A stretch of 64,000 bases of DNA from Linepithema humile (taxonomy: Eukaryota > Arthropoda > Insecta > Hymenoptera > Formicidae): contig NC_090133.1 in NCBI RefSeq assembly GCF_040581485.1, positions 8,122,001-8,186,000 of the forward strand, in the 5' to 3' direction. The notes under the pieces are model-generated. The model saw only the letters and a list, made by a program, of their open reading frames with translations. It had not been told where the DNA came from and made no database searches. Each line of letters starts with the position of its first letter. Positions within the stretch are counted from its first letter, which is position 1. Positions 23,648-35,910 of this stretch are shown here, piece after piece. The position numbers were made by a program, and so were the translations under genes.

Positions 23648-25133
23648 GTAAGTACATTCAGTCACTCTACGCCGAATGACGGTAAAACATCATTTTGCGT
23701 TGAATAATTTATCCATTATAATACGGGGAGCATCATAAAGATCGACGGGGCCAATGAGGGCGCGGGAGCAAAACCCGCGCGGCGATTTAATTAACTCGTT
23801 GCCGCTGCCGCCGAAATTCCACAGCGCGAGACAACAATGCTTCCGACGGTCGCATTAAAACTACACGGGCGCGCTTTTACGCCGCAGTTATCGAGCACAT
23901 ACAGAGCGTACCCAGCCCCAAGCGCGCCGGCGTCCGTTTATTTAACGCAATATTTCGTTGAGCACGCCGCCGACTCGCGTCGATGAACCGTGACGGCGGA
24001 TAACGATGTCGAGGCGGGAGACAGACACGGTAGGCAGATAGTAAACCGAGAGAGGGATAAAGGGAAAAAGAGAGCGAGAAAAGGAGAACGAAGCGCGAAG
24101 AGACGGGAAACTCGGCGGGAAGATCGCGTTGACGCTCGCGTAAGACCCGACCTAAGCAGCTTATCTGTTGATGATGCACTGTATCTTCCACTGATACTCC
24201 ACCCCCGCAGCCGTCCGCCTAACACGGCGGAGTGTTCTCGCTTGATAGCGTGTCGTTTCCTCCCGCATAAACCAACTTTATCCCCACCTAGCCCGGTCCG
24301 GGCAGTGGGTGTGTTCCTTTTAGCCCACAGGCTCTTTCCTTCCCGGTCCCGCTATATCCCTCGTCTAAGTCGACGCCCGCGTCTTCCGCCTCTGAGAAAT
24401 CCGCTATCGGCATCGTCGACGTGTAGCGCCCAACTCCTGCTTAAGCGACACGACTCGCCGACGACGATGAGGTCACCCGCCCGATGCCCGCCTCGCTCGG
24501 CGTCTCCGCCCGGCGCGTGTCCGACAATTTACGAGACGTCTATTACGGGAGGCTATAGCCGAATATTTCGATGTAGCTAACCGCTGATATCAAGATGAGA
24601 TTCGAGTACGTGTCGAGTTAGCGATGACCGCGGATCAACGTGTTGAGCTTTCATGTTCAGAAAATCGGTGGAAATCACTTCGGTGCGCTGGTCGATGTAA
24701 TACTTCCATTAACGCGACATTAATAATATACGGTCGGACATAATGAGTGGGAAACGTTGCTGCCGATTTAATCGAGAGTAATCTCCGGGAATATTAACGT
24801 ACCTTTGAAAGAAGCAAATTAAATTGGTGCCGTTCGATTCGATTACGCATCGAACATTGGTACATTAGTCATACGGTATATTTAAATGGGATATCACATA
24901 ATGGAATCATCTTATCTGACTTCGATCTACAGCCGTGAGTTAATCCGATTTTATAATTAGAATAAAGATATTTTATTCAGCGAGTTGCGTAACGCGATGA
25001 TGTAAGAAAAATCGATACTGGATATTTCATATAATTTTATTCATATTTATTGCGTCAGCTTAATTGTTATTTAATTACAATACATCGCAATACAATACAT
25101 ACAGGAATTGTTCATTTACTTACTTATTGATTA

Positions 25134-25150
25134 ATATATATATATATATA
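25134..25150. repeat. (TA)n microsatellite
   Basis: A short TA run in AT-rich DNA. Confidence 0.85.
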
Positions 25151-27177
25151 TCTATAATGAAATACATTTGATATCTGAGCGTGCGCAAAGGTCGTGATCT
25201 ATCCTAAGCCTTAATTAGCATGAAGCCCAGCTGTGATATTAGTGACGATTAATCAGTAGGGTAATAGAGGATCTTCGAGCAATGTAATTTTGTTGCCTAA
25301 TTTAAATTGACCGGAGGACAGCTATTTATCCACCTTTACCGCTAATTATCTATTCACCTCGCATGTTTGCGGCTGTCAATCGGCTGTTCTATTTCGCGTA
25401 TCCTGCCATAGCGATAATTATAAATAAATATCGATCTCTTTCCGTCAACAGGAACCATCGCGCTTTGAACCTTTCAGTCCCTTCATGCGCATAATAATCA
25501 TTAATCTCGCATTTACAAATTGACAGGTGTCACGTCAATGATCGCGCATTTAGAAGAAAATAATCTATATTCTCATCGCTCATTTAGCATTAAATATGTA
25601 GCGCTAAATCTATCTTATAATTTATTACCAATGTGTTCGCAACACAGATTGGGGCTAATTCAATTAATGTCTAAATAATTACGCCGTATAGCAGTGTAAC
25701 AATTCAAGAAAACCTATTATCGCATTTGCAACACACTTAGATTTACATGATTGCGAAATCGCTTTCTGGATAACGGCGAGTAATCGGATTCACCGCTAAA
25801 GAGAATAATTTCTCTTGTTCGAGGTCGTTCTTGTTTTCGATAAATAGTTACGGTCGCTCGCGTAATTCTCACTGGTGCGCGGCGCACTGCCGAGTTTGAA
25901 ATTATGCGACAAATCCTCGTGGCGTAATGAACCTGTTTCGCATATGCCAAACCGTCGTTATACAAGATTACAGCACCGAAACGCGTGGGGCGCCTTAACC
26001 CGTAAGCTTCTCAAGTGCTGTACCGTGTTCCGAATCTCGAGCACCCTATATTAAATATCTGCGTCAGCGTTTCGTATATCTAAATGGAGAATGCTCCGTA
26101 ACAAAAGCAGCGCATTCCATTCAAATGAGTAGCATAAAATGTAACAGACATAGAAATATTGGCACGCTGATTATTAAAGCTTTATTCAATTCTCTGTATA
26201 TCTCACTCACAGTTATCCCCTCTCGGTTATACGTCAGAAAGATTATGGATTAATTGCATCCTTGCATCTAAAAATTCTAAATTTTTATAAAATGAAAAAA
26301 AAAACAAACAAATGCATGCACAAGAATAAAAAGCTTTTCTCTTTATTTGCGCGAGGCATTGTGTTTTGTATAAAGTATTTAATTACAGTAACAATGCCAT
26401 TTTTGCAAATTAATATTCGCATGTTGCATAAGCGCGCAGAAATATTATAAATATTAAATAATATAAATATTAATTATGAAACATGTAAACATATATTATA
26501 CTCGCGAAATAAAATATTTAGACAATGCTCAATTATCAAGCATCTATTAAGTGCAAAACTCAATAAACGAGTGGTTACGTACTACGCCAATTGCAACGCG
26601 AACTGTAACGCAATTCGCCGATGCAATCTAGGATAGAGCGAAACGCGGCGGTGCGCAAGGGGGAGAGGCGGTTGCGGCGAAACCTCCGAATAATTGACAT
26701 CCCAGTGGTTAACGGCGCATGATATGAGGTACGCATGCAGGGTGAAAAAAAAAGCATATAAAATAAAAAATGTATCGCATAACTGGCGGCAGCAACGCGC
26801 GCGCGAGTACACACGCGCACGCACACCGGCGTACATGATAAAACGTGCGTCGGTCGCGTGAGAGGAACGTCAAAAGCAGCCGTCGAAATTGTCCAGAATA
26901 AAAGTGGGTTTCGAGGTGCGGCGGGCAGTAGGGGCGATGGGGGAGAAGGACCGGAGGGAGAAAAATGCGCGGGGAAAACTGGCACGCGCTATCGCATTGG
27001 GCCGATCGATGCCGCCCGGTAGGCCGCCGCGTGTAAAAGGGCGAAAATGCATCGCGGCTGCCCAGAATCGAAACGCACGGCTGCATCGCGCCGGTATGCA
27101 CCAGTCTGTTGTAGGCAGATTTTGTCATTCGTTTTTACATACAGTTGGACCTTTAACGCTGATACCAATTTGCGAAA

Positions 27178-27191
27178 TTTTTTTTTTTTTT
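27178..27191. repeat. T14 homopolymer
   Basis: Fourteen consecutive T residues. Confidence 0.9.
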
Positions 27192-29463
27192 ATGCACTTG
27201 CAATTTTTCATTTTATACATCGCGAATGAGGTAAATTTGTCGCGAGTAAACTACTTGCTCACTGTTCGATGAGTCGCCCGTGTCATTAAGAATATTTTTT
27301 TTCCGCACGAGTTGTCACTATAATGAGCAAAATAAGAATCAGGCATATGTTTCTCTCGTTATTTAAACATTTTGATACCAGAAATTTAGTAGGGCTTTAT
27401 GTGTATTATGTAATGAAAATACAATATTGGGGGCAAATATTTTCTATGAAAATAATATTTGTTTTATCGAGAAATTTATTGAAATTTAAATATATATATG
27501 CATTTTCAAAAGCACTCTATATTCAAACACTTGTACGATTCCGTACTTGACAGTTGCATCCAAATTCCGTCTTACATCCACCACTAGGACTAGGCGACAA
27601 TGGCTAATTATCTTGTCTGTATTTATCAACAAACACGATTAATCGGTACAGCGGTAAACAGCGTAGAATTGTCATTATCACGCGTGTACGTTTGATCCAT
27701 TCAGACTGCGTCCCCTCTCGCCTCTCTAGACATCAGACGTGAGTAAACATATTTACGCGGGGCAGGGCACGGCACGGCGCGAGGTTAATGATAATGTAAG
27801 TTCACGTCTGGCATCCGCAAATCCGGTGTACATAAGTGCGAAACCGGGGGATACAAGGACGGCCGCTTTCCGTATTACTTGGCATTAATCCAGCCGGCTA
27901 TTTAATCCGCGGGCCGACGGACGTGATGCATCCCGTGTTATCGTTGAACTACATTGAGCGTTCGCAGATGCGCCGTGCATTATTTAAGGGTAAACATGCG
28001 TGATGGGTAAACACGCGTGATTGTTCGACGATCTCGCGAAACCGCGATTCGAATATCGACAGGCGCATCGCGAGAGTAAACTTTTTGATTCAAATTTCCG
28101 GACTTTACCGCCGGCGATACGCGTCGTCCGTACGATTACACTTCATAAATATCGCAATGTCCGTTATTTCGTTCCTCCAACTGTCGGGCGTGAGGATGGA
28201 ATGGGTTTCCAGCGTTATAAAATTTTCATAGCGGCATTATATATGAATTTTATTGGTGGTCATTATTATGACTGCGCATCGCCGCCGATAGTTGACGCTA
28301 ACGTTGCATTTTGCGAAATTTCCGCAAGCCGGAAACGATCTACAACGGAATGCGTTTTAACGTCATGAAATAGCTCATATCCTCGAAAGCGATAGAGCCG
28401 CCCCGTTGTCGATAAATTCGCACGAAATATACATTAGGTCTTCTAATAAATGTTGCAACGGAAAACTGTTGCGTCTGCAAACTGTGAAGTGTATCTACAG
28501 GAGTTGCGGCTCACATTTTCGGCGTGTCACCTTCACCGAAATTGCCTCCTTCGCGCGGCAACGTCAACAAAATGTCTTCGCGCAACCGTTTACTTTTCCG
28601 CCCTTTCATTACCGTTGTAGAACGACACACGGAGTGTCGTGCCCGTAGAGTTACTTACGACTGTGCACTCTGCACACACAAGACCTGCATAAGCCAACAA
28701 ATCCTGTCTGGCGTCGCCTTGCAGGTGTCGTAAAGGTAGCATGCCAATTATTGCAAGCACTCTCCACGCTCGCTACAATGTAATTTTCGCGCTTTCGTAA
28801 CGAGAGCGCGAATTACAATTATTGTGCAGTCTGTCGGAACGTGACGCGGGGGCGAACGCGATGATAGTTTACGATGCGCATCAACAAAGTGCTACGTATG
28901 ACGCATTCATTACGGCCGCTTACGGCAGCCAATAACGATATTAAGTCCCCGCCGATATCTGAGGATATTAATCTGAAACGAGAGTCGCATATCGTCGCGG
29001 ACATTACCACTTCATTTCCCATTCAATTACTCGCGGCGTGGAAATGTTTCTAGGACAGTGGGACGGTACGACGAACGTCATGAATTTCAGTCCTACATTT
29101 GTGTGTTTGTACATCTACATATACACGCGCGCACACAGGCGCGCGAGAGGGTGAGATGATAAATTATGGTCAAGCTCCGAATGCAAATGACACCGCAGAT
29201 CGATGGATATGATAAATAGCTTATTAATTGTTAAGTATTGTTCTAATCCACTTCTTTAAATAGCGTCAGTATATAACAAAACGTGAAGAATTCTATCGAA
29301 TCGATAATTACGCACGATCACTCAACGTCTTTAAATACATATTATACGTATCTTTGCGACGTACGTATGTCAATAAGTATTGATTTTCTTATAAAGAGAT
29401 TTTAATTACCCTCTAATGTATATATTTCCTTAAGAAATGCAGTACTCGGTACAGCAATGTATC

Positions 29464-29922
29464 TTAATTCATTAAAAATGAATTTATTAATATTCCGACG
29501 TCCGTCTGAAGACAGATACCTTTGCTTCTTGACGCGAAATAATCGCGAGAACGTAAATTAATTGCGCCGGGGCAAAACTGTACAATTATAAAGCATATTT
29601 TATATCGCATTTGAATGCACCGGCTTTGTGACTGCACTCGGAGGTAGAACTCCTTATTGGACGCTCGGCTTTGCGAAATTACGCGTGCTTCACTATAGTC
29701 CAATAGCCTGTCTAGACGAGAAAGTAAGAGGTCCGGTTGTATTTCTGGGAAAGGAAAACCGTCGAGTGCACTGCAGTTTTCTCTGCGACGATTAATTTCC
29801 GGTAGCTTGGACACTGGCACTTTATTACTCCTCGCCGGCCAAGGAACAGGAGTGAAGTAACTACACCGAAGGCTCCATAGGATTTCTTCACCTCGCTTTA
29901 CACGTACTTTCACGGAGAACAT
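29464..29922 (-). CDS. ORF of 152 codons, unknown product
   Basis: Starts with a true ATG (at 29922) preceded by AAATAA. The composition is balanced, without low-complexity runs, but no domain, signal peptide or membrane segment is recognisable. Roughly one or two ATG-started ORFs of this length are expected by chance in 64 kb of such DNA, so it is listed only as a candidate. Confidence 0.12.
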   Translation of the reverse strand: MFSVKVRVKRGEEILWSLRCSYFTPVPWPARSNKVPVSKLPEINRRRENCSALDGFPFPEIQPDLLLSRLDRLLDYSEARVISQSRASNKEFYLRVQSQSRCIQMRYKICFIIVQFCPGAINLRSRDYFASRSKGICLQTDVGILINSFLMN

Positions 29923-32900
29923 TTATTTTTGCGGCCAACAATACGGCGAGTGTGTCGTTTTGCCGCTGCGACTATCTACTTATTTTTAGCCATCATTCCT
30001 CACACTTTCTTTTTCAACTAGTGTCTCATCAGCGTTATCGCCATCGCGCCGTTTCATTTTAAGTCGTCCGTTTTGTTCAAATAAACGTGCAGGCTTCTTT
30101 CTCGCTTACTTTTCTATCTAACTCATGCGTAATGTAAACTGACTTTAAAATAACGTAAAGTTCTAATTATCACGTACCATATAAACGCTAAGAAACGTCA
30201 GAGTTTAACTGGAAAAGCCGAGAATATCTCTCAAATGATATTATTTGATCTTAGTTTTTAATTTAAAAACTAATTTTCTCATAATACAGTCCCGGGTTTC
30301 TCCGCGTTCTTCTCGTCGGATATTGTACGTGCACTAATTAGCCGATTACGTCGTGCGTCCTTCCTTTCCTCTTATTTCCCTTACGTCGTCGTTTCTCAAA
30401 ATGTTGCGTGAAAGTGCGTTTTACAGAAAGGTTCGAGTGTTCTTGTTTCGTCAGTACGCCTCCTTCGTCTTCGGTCTTTGCCCTACAAAAGGAAACGCCC
30501 TCGAGACCCTTTGCCTGCGCAGAGACGACGTAGGTCTTCATTCTTTGAGTTCCAGAAAGCAATTTGTCCCGTCTACTTTGCTCTGATGAATGTCTCGTAT
30601 TCATAAGGCCGCCAGCCAGCCAGCCGAGATGGCGGAATGCTTGACGGTTCGCGGGGATTAGTCGGTGCGAATCACTATAAAATATGGCAGAGAGATGAGT
30701 ACATAGATACAATAGTCGCGTACAAACAACTATCGCATAATGCTCGTCGCTCTTTCAGTCCACGTTTCGTTTGCGGAAACTTATTATTTATGATAAATAC
30801 AGTGGTACGAGAAAGCATTTCAACACTGAACAACGTAATGATATAAGCCAAGCTTCTGTAATTTGGAGAAATGCTTGATACGAAACGTTAAATATTAATT
30901 ATGAGAAATAAATTACAAGAGCTCGTAAATTACCAAGATTCTTGTATATGTCAAGCTTATACTTTTGTCATTATATCTTACAACAGTCTAGAAGTAAAGT
31001 CCGCAATTATAGTTAATTCCGTGAAGAATCATATGTATTACACGTCATTTAAGATTACGAAAAATGGTCGCTGGGCGATGGGTCTCCCAGAGGATCTTGT
31101 TAGTCGTAACAATTCTGGATGGCCGTTCTTTCAAGCAGCAAGATCGAGTGTAGGCGAGGCGAATAGTAATAAAGTCATTCATTTAAATAAACTCGCGACG
31201 TTACGTTACGTGGACGGCATAAGAAGTCCGCTAGTTTGCTGACAATATATAAAATTAATTAACGCTCGGTGTTGTTACCTCGCACTTTCAGTCACGTCTT
31301 CGATTCGAAATTCTCGACGAGATCGTGAAATCTTCAATTTCACACGGACGGTGCAATACGCGTCCTATTAGATTTTATAGAAGCGGCAGGTCAGCGATAG
31401 CTCCGTTTGATCTCACACGTATCGTAAAATTTTGATTCTTATACGTCCTCGCTAAATCGTGGCACGCCAATCACTACGCCCGCCTCCTGTGTAAAAGCAC
31501 AAATCGAGGTTGTATTAATTTATAACATCCCAATATGCGTGAATATCAAGAGAAATCGAATATATTTCGCGAAAATATTTTATAATTTATAATTCTTTAT
31601 TCGTGTCACGTCAAACAAAAGTTATTATACCGACGTAAATGAACGGGCATATTGAAAACTCGAGCGTTCAATTTATTTCTTTCATACGTCACGCGTAACA
31701 AATAATTAATAGAATTCAAACGAAATTGCGCATAACATACGTAATTACCGGACACGCAAAATTTGTCCAATCTTATTCTTTTGTGCGCTTGGCAAATGAT
31801 TTAATTAATTAAACATATTTTATTGGCATCTGACGCGATTGTTGAACACGTTTTCTCATAAAGCTTGGCGTGTATCCGTTAAAAGAATTCCATATATCGC
31901 TTATTATTTTTCAATTATATATGAATTGACTCGCATTAATTGCAACAATTTTTAGCTGACGTGATGTGTTGTCGCAATTACTGTTTAATGTCCTCTCTTT
32001 TTCGTCGGTACGATGATTCTCAGATCTCGAATCGGCATTAGCGATATTCTAGCTATGAAAATTCACGTCGTCTTCGTCTTCTACTTTTGCCCGGTGATAG
32101 CGGGGAAGCAATGGGGCAAAACGGGATAAGGGCCAATCGAAAATTCTATCGCGAACAACGCGGCGAGACGTTTCTTTACATCTCGAGGCGGGCTTTTATC
32201 GGCGCTCGCTCGCGCAACGCCCGTCCCCTGATAAATGCGGGCATCGAGCAAACTGGCAATCGATTAGAACAAAAAGCGCCGCCGAGAACATTTTTCCACC
32301 TTTCAAACTTTTCGCATTACCGAGAAATAAGTTTACTTTTGTTCCTCCCTTTCGCGCTTGATCCCCAAATCGAGCTTCCTTCTTGCATCCCTTGTCGTCC
32401 CGCCCGCCCTTCCCTCACATCCTTGCAGCGGCCTTAAGGAAGTACGCGGACAATCCCTTTGCCGACGCTTGATACTATCGAGAGGCAGCTCTCTGTCTCC
32501 GTTTGCGCGCTTAAGTGAAAAGTTAGAAATATCTTCGGCGGAGAGCATTTTATAATCTATCGTACAAGAGAGAGAGCTCGGGATTTTTTTTTTCACGTAC
32601 CTCTCGATAACGCTCTTCAGCGAACTTGCATCGTTTGCGAAACATTTTAGCGAAGCTCACAAACGCCGAAATTCCGAACGCCGCACGCCGCTCGTTCTAT
32701 ACACGCGAGCGAACTACAAAGAAAATGTTCCTCATTATGTTCCGTCGTTTATATTTACATATTTTATACTGTAGGCAATAGATTATAAAGGAGCCTTTAA
32801 CCGCTTTCTTCGTTAGAATATGCAATGTTGCTACGTTGCATATTTATGTAATAGAAATTTGTGACGAAAATATTTATGTATCTAGTAATTGAAAATTTTC

Positions 32901-34259
32901 CGCGAGTTAATCCACTTTTACAAAAAATAACTTACAATGAAATTGGTTATATTATTATATTTCGTTTGTTACCTCGAAGAGAAAGTATTTAATGCGCAAA
33001 TCGACGCAGCGCAACGAGCGGTGACTCATGGCTCTGCTAGGAGGTCGCGATCGAAGCCGACTATTTCTGTCCGGGCACAATGCGTGTATCTAGTAGTCAA
33101 GATAATTCAGATTTAAGCCATTGCCATTGAGAACGTCGGATGGCGTCGGTACTACACGCGTACATAATGGCTGTTTCCCGGCTCGAGCGAACGTAGCGCG
33201 CGTGCACCCGAGTAAAATCGGATTGTTATTGGGCGTACAACTGTACGGAACGTATCTACGTTCGTATCTGCGTTGGCGCATGCATTTTACCCGCGCGCCG
33301 TGTACGCGAGATGCATCGCGACCCGTAAGCACGTCTCTTCGCGTAATTCTTCACGACAACGCTAAGTCCCGCCGCATCCGATTACGCTGTAATGATTAAT
33401 AAGACGATTTGAATACATCTACGTTGCCCAACAACAAAAGATGAGGATTAAATAAGTCACTCATTCTCGTAGTTACGAAGAGTTTCGAAAGGGGGGAAGA
33501 AATAATAAGGATCGCAGATCCTTCGAATCAATACAGGGAAAGAAGTAAACGCGAACGGCGGCCGCGCTGTGCTATAGTAATTTCAATCGGGTCAAGAGAG
33601 ACAAGCGGGTTAAGCAAATAGAAGGACTCTGAAAGCCAGAAGCGTCGGTAAGATTGGCATAAAGCATGAATTTGAGACACGCGCGACAGACGATCGTGCC
33701 GCGCCGTCGCACCGTCTCGGCACTGCCGGCGCGGTGCGCGTAAGTGATCTTCGAAGGCACATAAATTCTTGCGAACTGACAGACATGACAAACGTCGCGG
33801 GATCACCGTATGGGGGGGACATAGTCGCCGTCTGTCTGATCGCCATCTTTCAAAAGCGACGTTAAATTTAATATAGGAGGGGATGATCACCACGTGTTAC
33901 GACAGTTTTATAACATCGTGCCCCCATTTTACTACGAAATCCCGCGCCACAATTCATTCACCGCGACATACGTTTCCTTATAGTCGACGTCACGTCGAAT
34001 CGTAAGGGATGTGAACCTTCTACGCTATACCGACGCTGACGCGGCACTCTTTCAGTATTGTACCGGCGCAATTTTCTTTAAAGCGGTCGGTAGGCGCGCA
34101 GCGACAATTTCCGGCGTTCTTCGACCCCTTGGAATCGTCGCTGTTCCGCCGAATCCTCCTAGTACTTATGGACCCGTTATCTCGTCGTCCCACACTTTGA
34201 ATGGAATTTTTCGATATCGTTCGTCTGATGGTCTCTTACAACTGTGAAAAGCGTTTTTC

Positions 34260-34285
34260 TATATATATATATATTTTTTTTTTTC
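34260..34285. repeat. (TA)n plus T-run
   Basis: A TA dinucleotide run leads into twelve T residues. Confidence 0.85.
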
Positions 34286-34809
34286 GAGAGGACATTTAGA
34301 AAGGCTAACAATTCCTGAGATTTATTAGCTTTTATTTTATTTTATATTTTTTTCATCGCATGTTTTTTTTTCGCACTTAGAACCATTTCCACGTCGAGTC
34401 CGCAATTTAATCGGACAACATGCCTCCGTATATCGACGGCGTTTATTTTTCTGGTAAGCGGCGGGAAACGAGAATGTTTTCCCGTAAGAAGCATCGCAAA
34501 GTTTTGCTCTTCGAAGGTAAATGTCTGTTAACGTCAGTCAAGTCGCGTCGATAAATCGCAGAAAGCAATCGCCGCGAATCATTACTCTTCGAGCTTGCTA
34601 CGCTGGCTAAGCGAATATGACTTTCGCAACCGGCTGTTTTTATGAGCTGCAATTTGCCTGCGTGTACGCGGATCTTACGTAAGAACTGCTAAAATCGTAC
34701 AACCTATTAGCATTACGTTCCACCAAAACATCTGTTGCACTTTGTTTGTATGCATCGTAATTGCTTGTACTGCATCAGGATATTCGTGAAACAGTAATAA
34801 TGTAAAGTA

Positions 34810-34833
34810 GAGGAAGGTGGGGTAAGACGGACC
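34810..34833 (+). repeat. Left terminal inverted repeat of the transposon
   Basis: Pairs with 35887-35910 in inverted orientation, 23 of 24 identical; the single difference is the second base. It contains motif copy 1 (34819-34833). Confidence 0.9.
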
Positions 34834-34992
34834 CCCTAAGCGAAAATGGCTATATTTTTTATATTAATGACAAAAAATAACTGAAATTTAGCATGAAGAA
34901 ACTGTAGAATGTTTATTATAAGATTATAATGTTAAATTTTCAAAATTTGCAAAAGTTTGAATTATTATTAAGATTTTTAAAAACTTAATTTT

Positions 34993-35050
34993 GGTCCGTT
35001 TTACCCCATAGGTGGGGTAAAATGGACCATCCCATGGGGTAAAACGGACC
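34993..35050. repeat. Left cluster of the subterminal 15-bp motif
   Basis: Three copies of GGGGTAARAYGGACC lie at 34993-35007 (minus), 35014-35028 (plus) and 35036-35050 (plus). A decayed copy may follow at about 35056-35070. Motifs repeated near transposon ends are commonly transposase-binding sites; that role is inferred here. Confidence 0.85.
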
Positions 35051-35493
35051 AAGCCGAGATAATATGGATCAAGAAATAATTTAACTGATTAACTCAAAAT
35101 CAAAACTATATATTATTTATTAAATATTTTTGAATAAGAATAGAAATTATTTTAAAATTAATCATTTTATTATACACACAAATCTTTAAAATAATTATAA
35201 TCTTTATAATTTTTAACGTTTATATTAAATATAACATTAAATATAACATTTTAAAATAAAGCATGTAAATAAAATAAATAATTATTATAAAATCTGTTTT
35301 TATTTAGAGACATTATTTTCAATAAATTTCAAGTTTCTTCTACTTTTAACAGTGCGTTTTTTATTTTTCATAGCTTTTTCCAGTAAAAAAAAATGAAATG
35401 TAAAATATTTCTCAAATCAGAGCAAATATATAAGCAAAAAACTATAAGTAGAAAGTATAAGTAGAAAATATAAGTAGAACAAATATATAAATT

Positions 35494-35532
35494 GGTCCGT
35501 TTTACCCCATTTAAATTGGTCCATTTTACCCC
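35494..35532 (-). repeat. Right internal pair of the 15-bp motif
   Basis: Two minus-orientation copies lie at 35494-35508 and 35518-35532. A further copy at 35870-35884 (minus) abuts the right terminal repeat. All four copies in the right half, including the terminal one, point inward from the right end. Confidence 0.85.
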
Positions 35533-35886
35533 ACATAACAACATTAATATTATCTTATTTTTATTTACCTGTATCAAAATTATTTTTTAAATGTAACTGA
35601 TGAAATATTACTTCTAAATAACCAGAAATATGGAACTTGTAGAAAAATTTAAAAATTTTAAGTTTTGCAATCTTAGTCACTTAAAATGTAATACTAAGAA
35701 ATTAGATCACGAGATCTATTTGCAAGAATTTGACGTTTCTTTATAAATAACTTACGATAGTCGTATGATATAATGACGTAATTTTTAAACAGTTAAAAAG
35801 CATCAAAAAGGAAATTAATTTTATGTTTATCCAGCAGATAGAGGTACGTACTAATAAGATCTAGCAAATGGACCATTTTACCCCGC

Positions 35887-35910
35887 GGTCCGTCTTACCC
35901 CACCTTCCCC
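35887..35910 (-). repeat. Right terminal inverted repeat of the transposon
   Basis: Reverse complement of the left end apart from one base, followed directly by TA. It contains motif copy 8 (35887-35901). Confidence 0.9.

Larger units (their letters stand above)
23648..34809. other. Gene-free stretch between the exon candidate and the transposon
   Basis: Mostly unremarkable non-coding sequence. A 196-codon frame at 23990-24580 is Arg/Pro/Ser-rich in C-rich DNA and matches nothing I know. Features seen are a (TA)n tract at 25.14 kb, a T14 run at 27.18 kb, CpG-rich DNA around 26.8-27.1 kb, and a TA/T-rich tract at 34.26 kb. The ORF at 29464-29922 is listed separately. Confidence 0.5.
34810..35910. 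mobile_element. Non-autonomous DNA transposon (MITE-like), TA target site
   Basis: The ends are 24-bp inverted repeats (34810-34833 and 35887-35910) matching at 23 of 24 positions, with the core GGAAGGTGGGGTAAGACGGA. TA flanks both ends (34808-34809 and 35911-35912), consistent with a TA target-site duplication as in the IS630/Tc1/mariner/pogo group; that assignment is inference. The interior is strongly AT-rich, unlike the flanks, and codes for nothing resembling a transposase; the 69-codon minus-strand frame at 35368-35577 is AT-driven noise. The 15-bp motif GGGGTAARAYGGACC, part of the termini, recurs six more times inside. The close match of the two ends suggests fairly recent activity or conversion. 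An autonomous partner is not in the window. Confidence 0.85.

Noticed and set aside
23990..24580. 196-codon plus ORF
   Set aside because: Arg/Pro/Ser-rich translation of C-rich DNA with overlapping open frames on the other strand; no recognised motif.
35368..35577. 69-codon ORF inside the transposon as a transposase remnant
   Set aside because: Composition is driven by AT richness (Ile/Tyr/Phe/Leu/Asn) and no DDE/D or helix-turn-helix pattern is visible.
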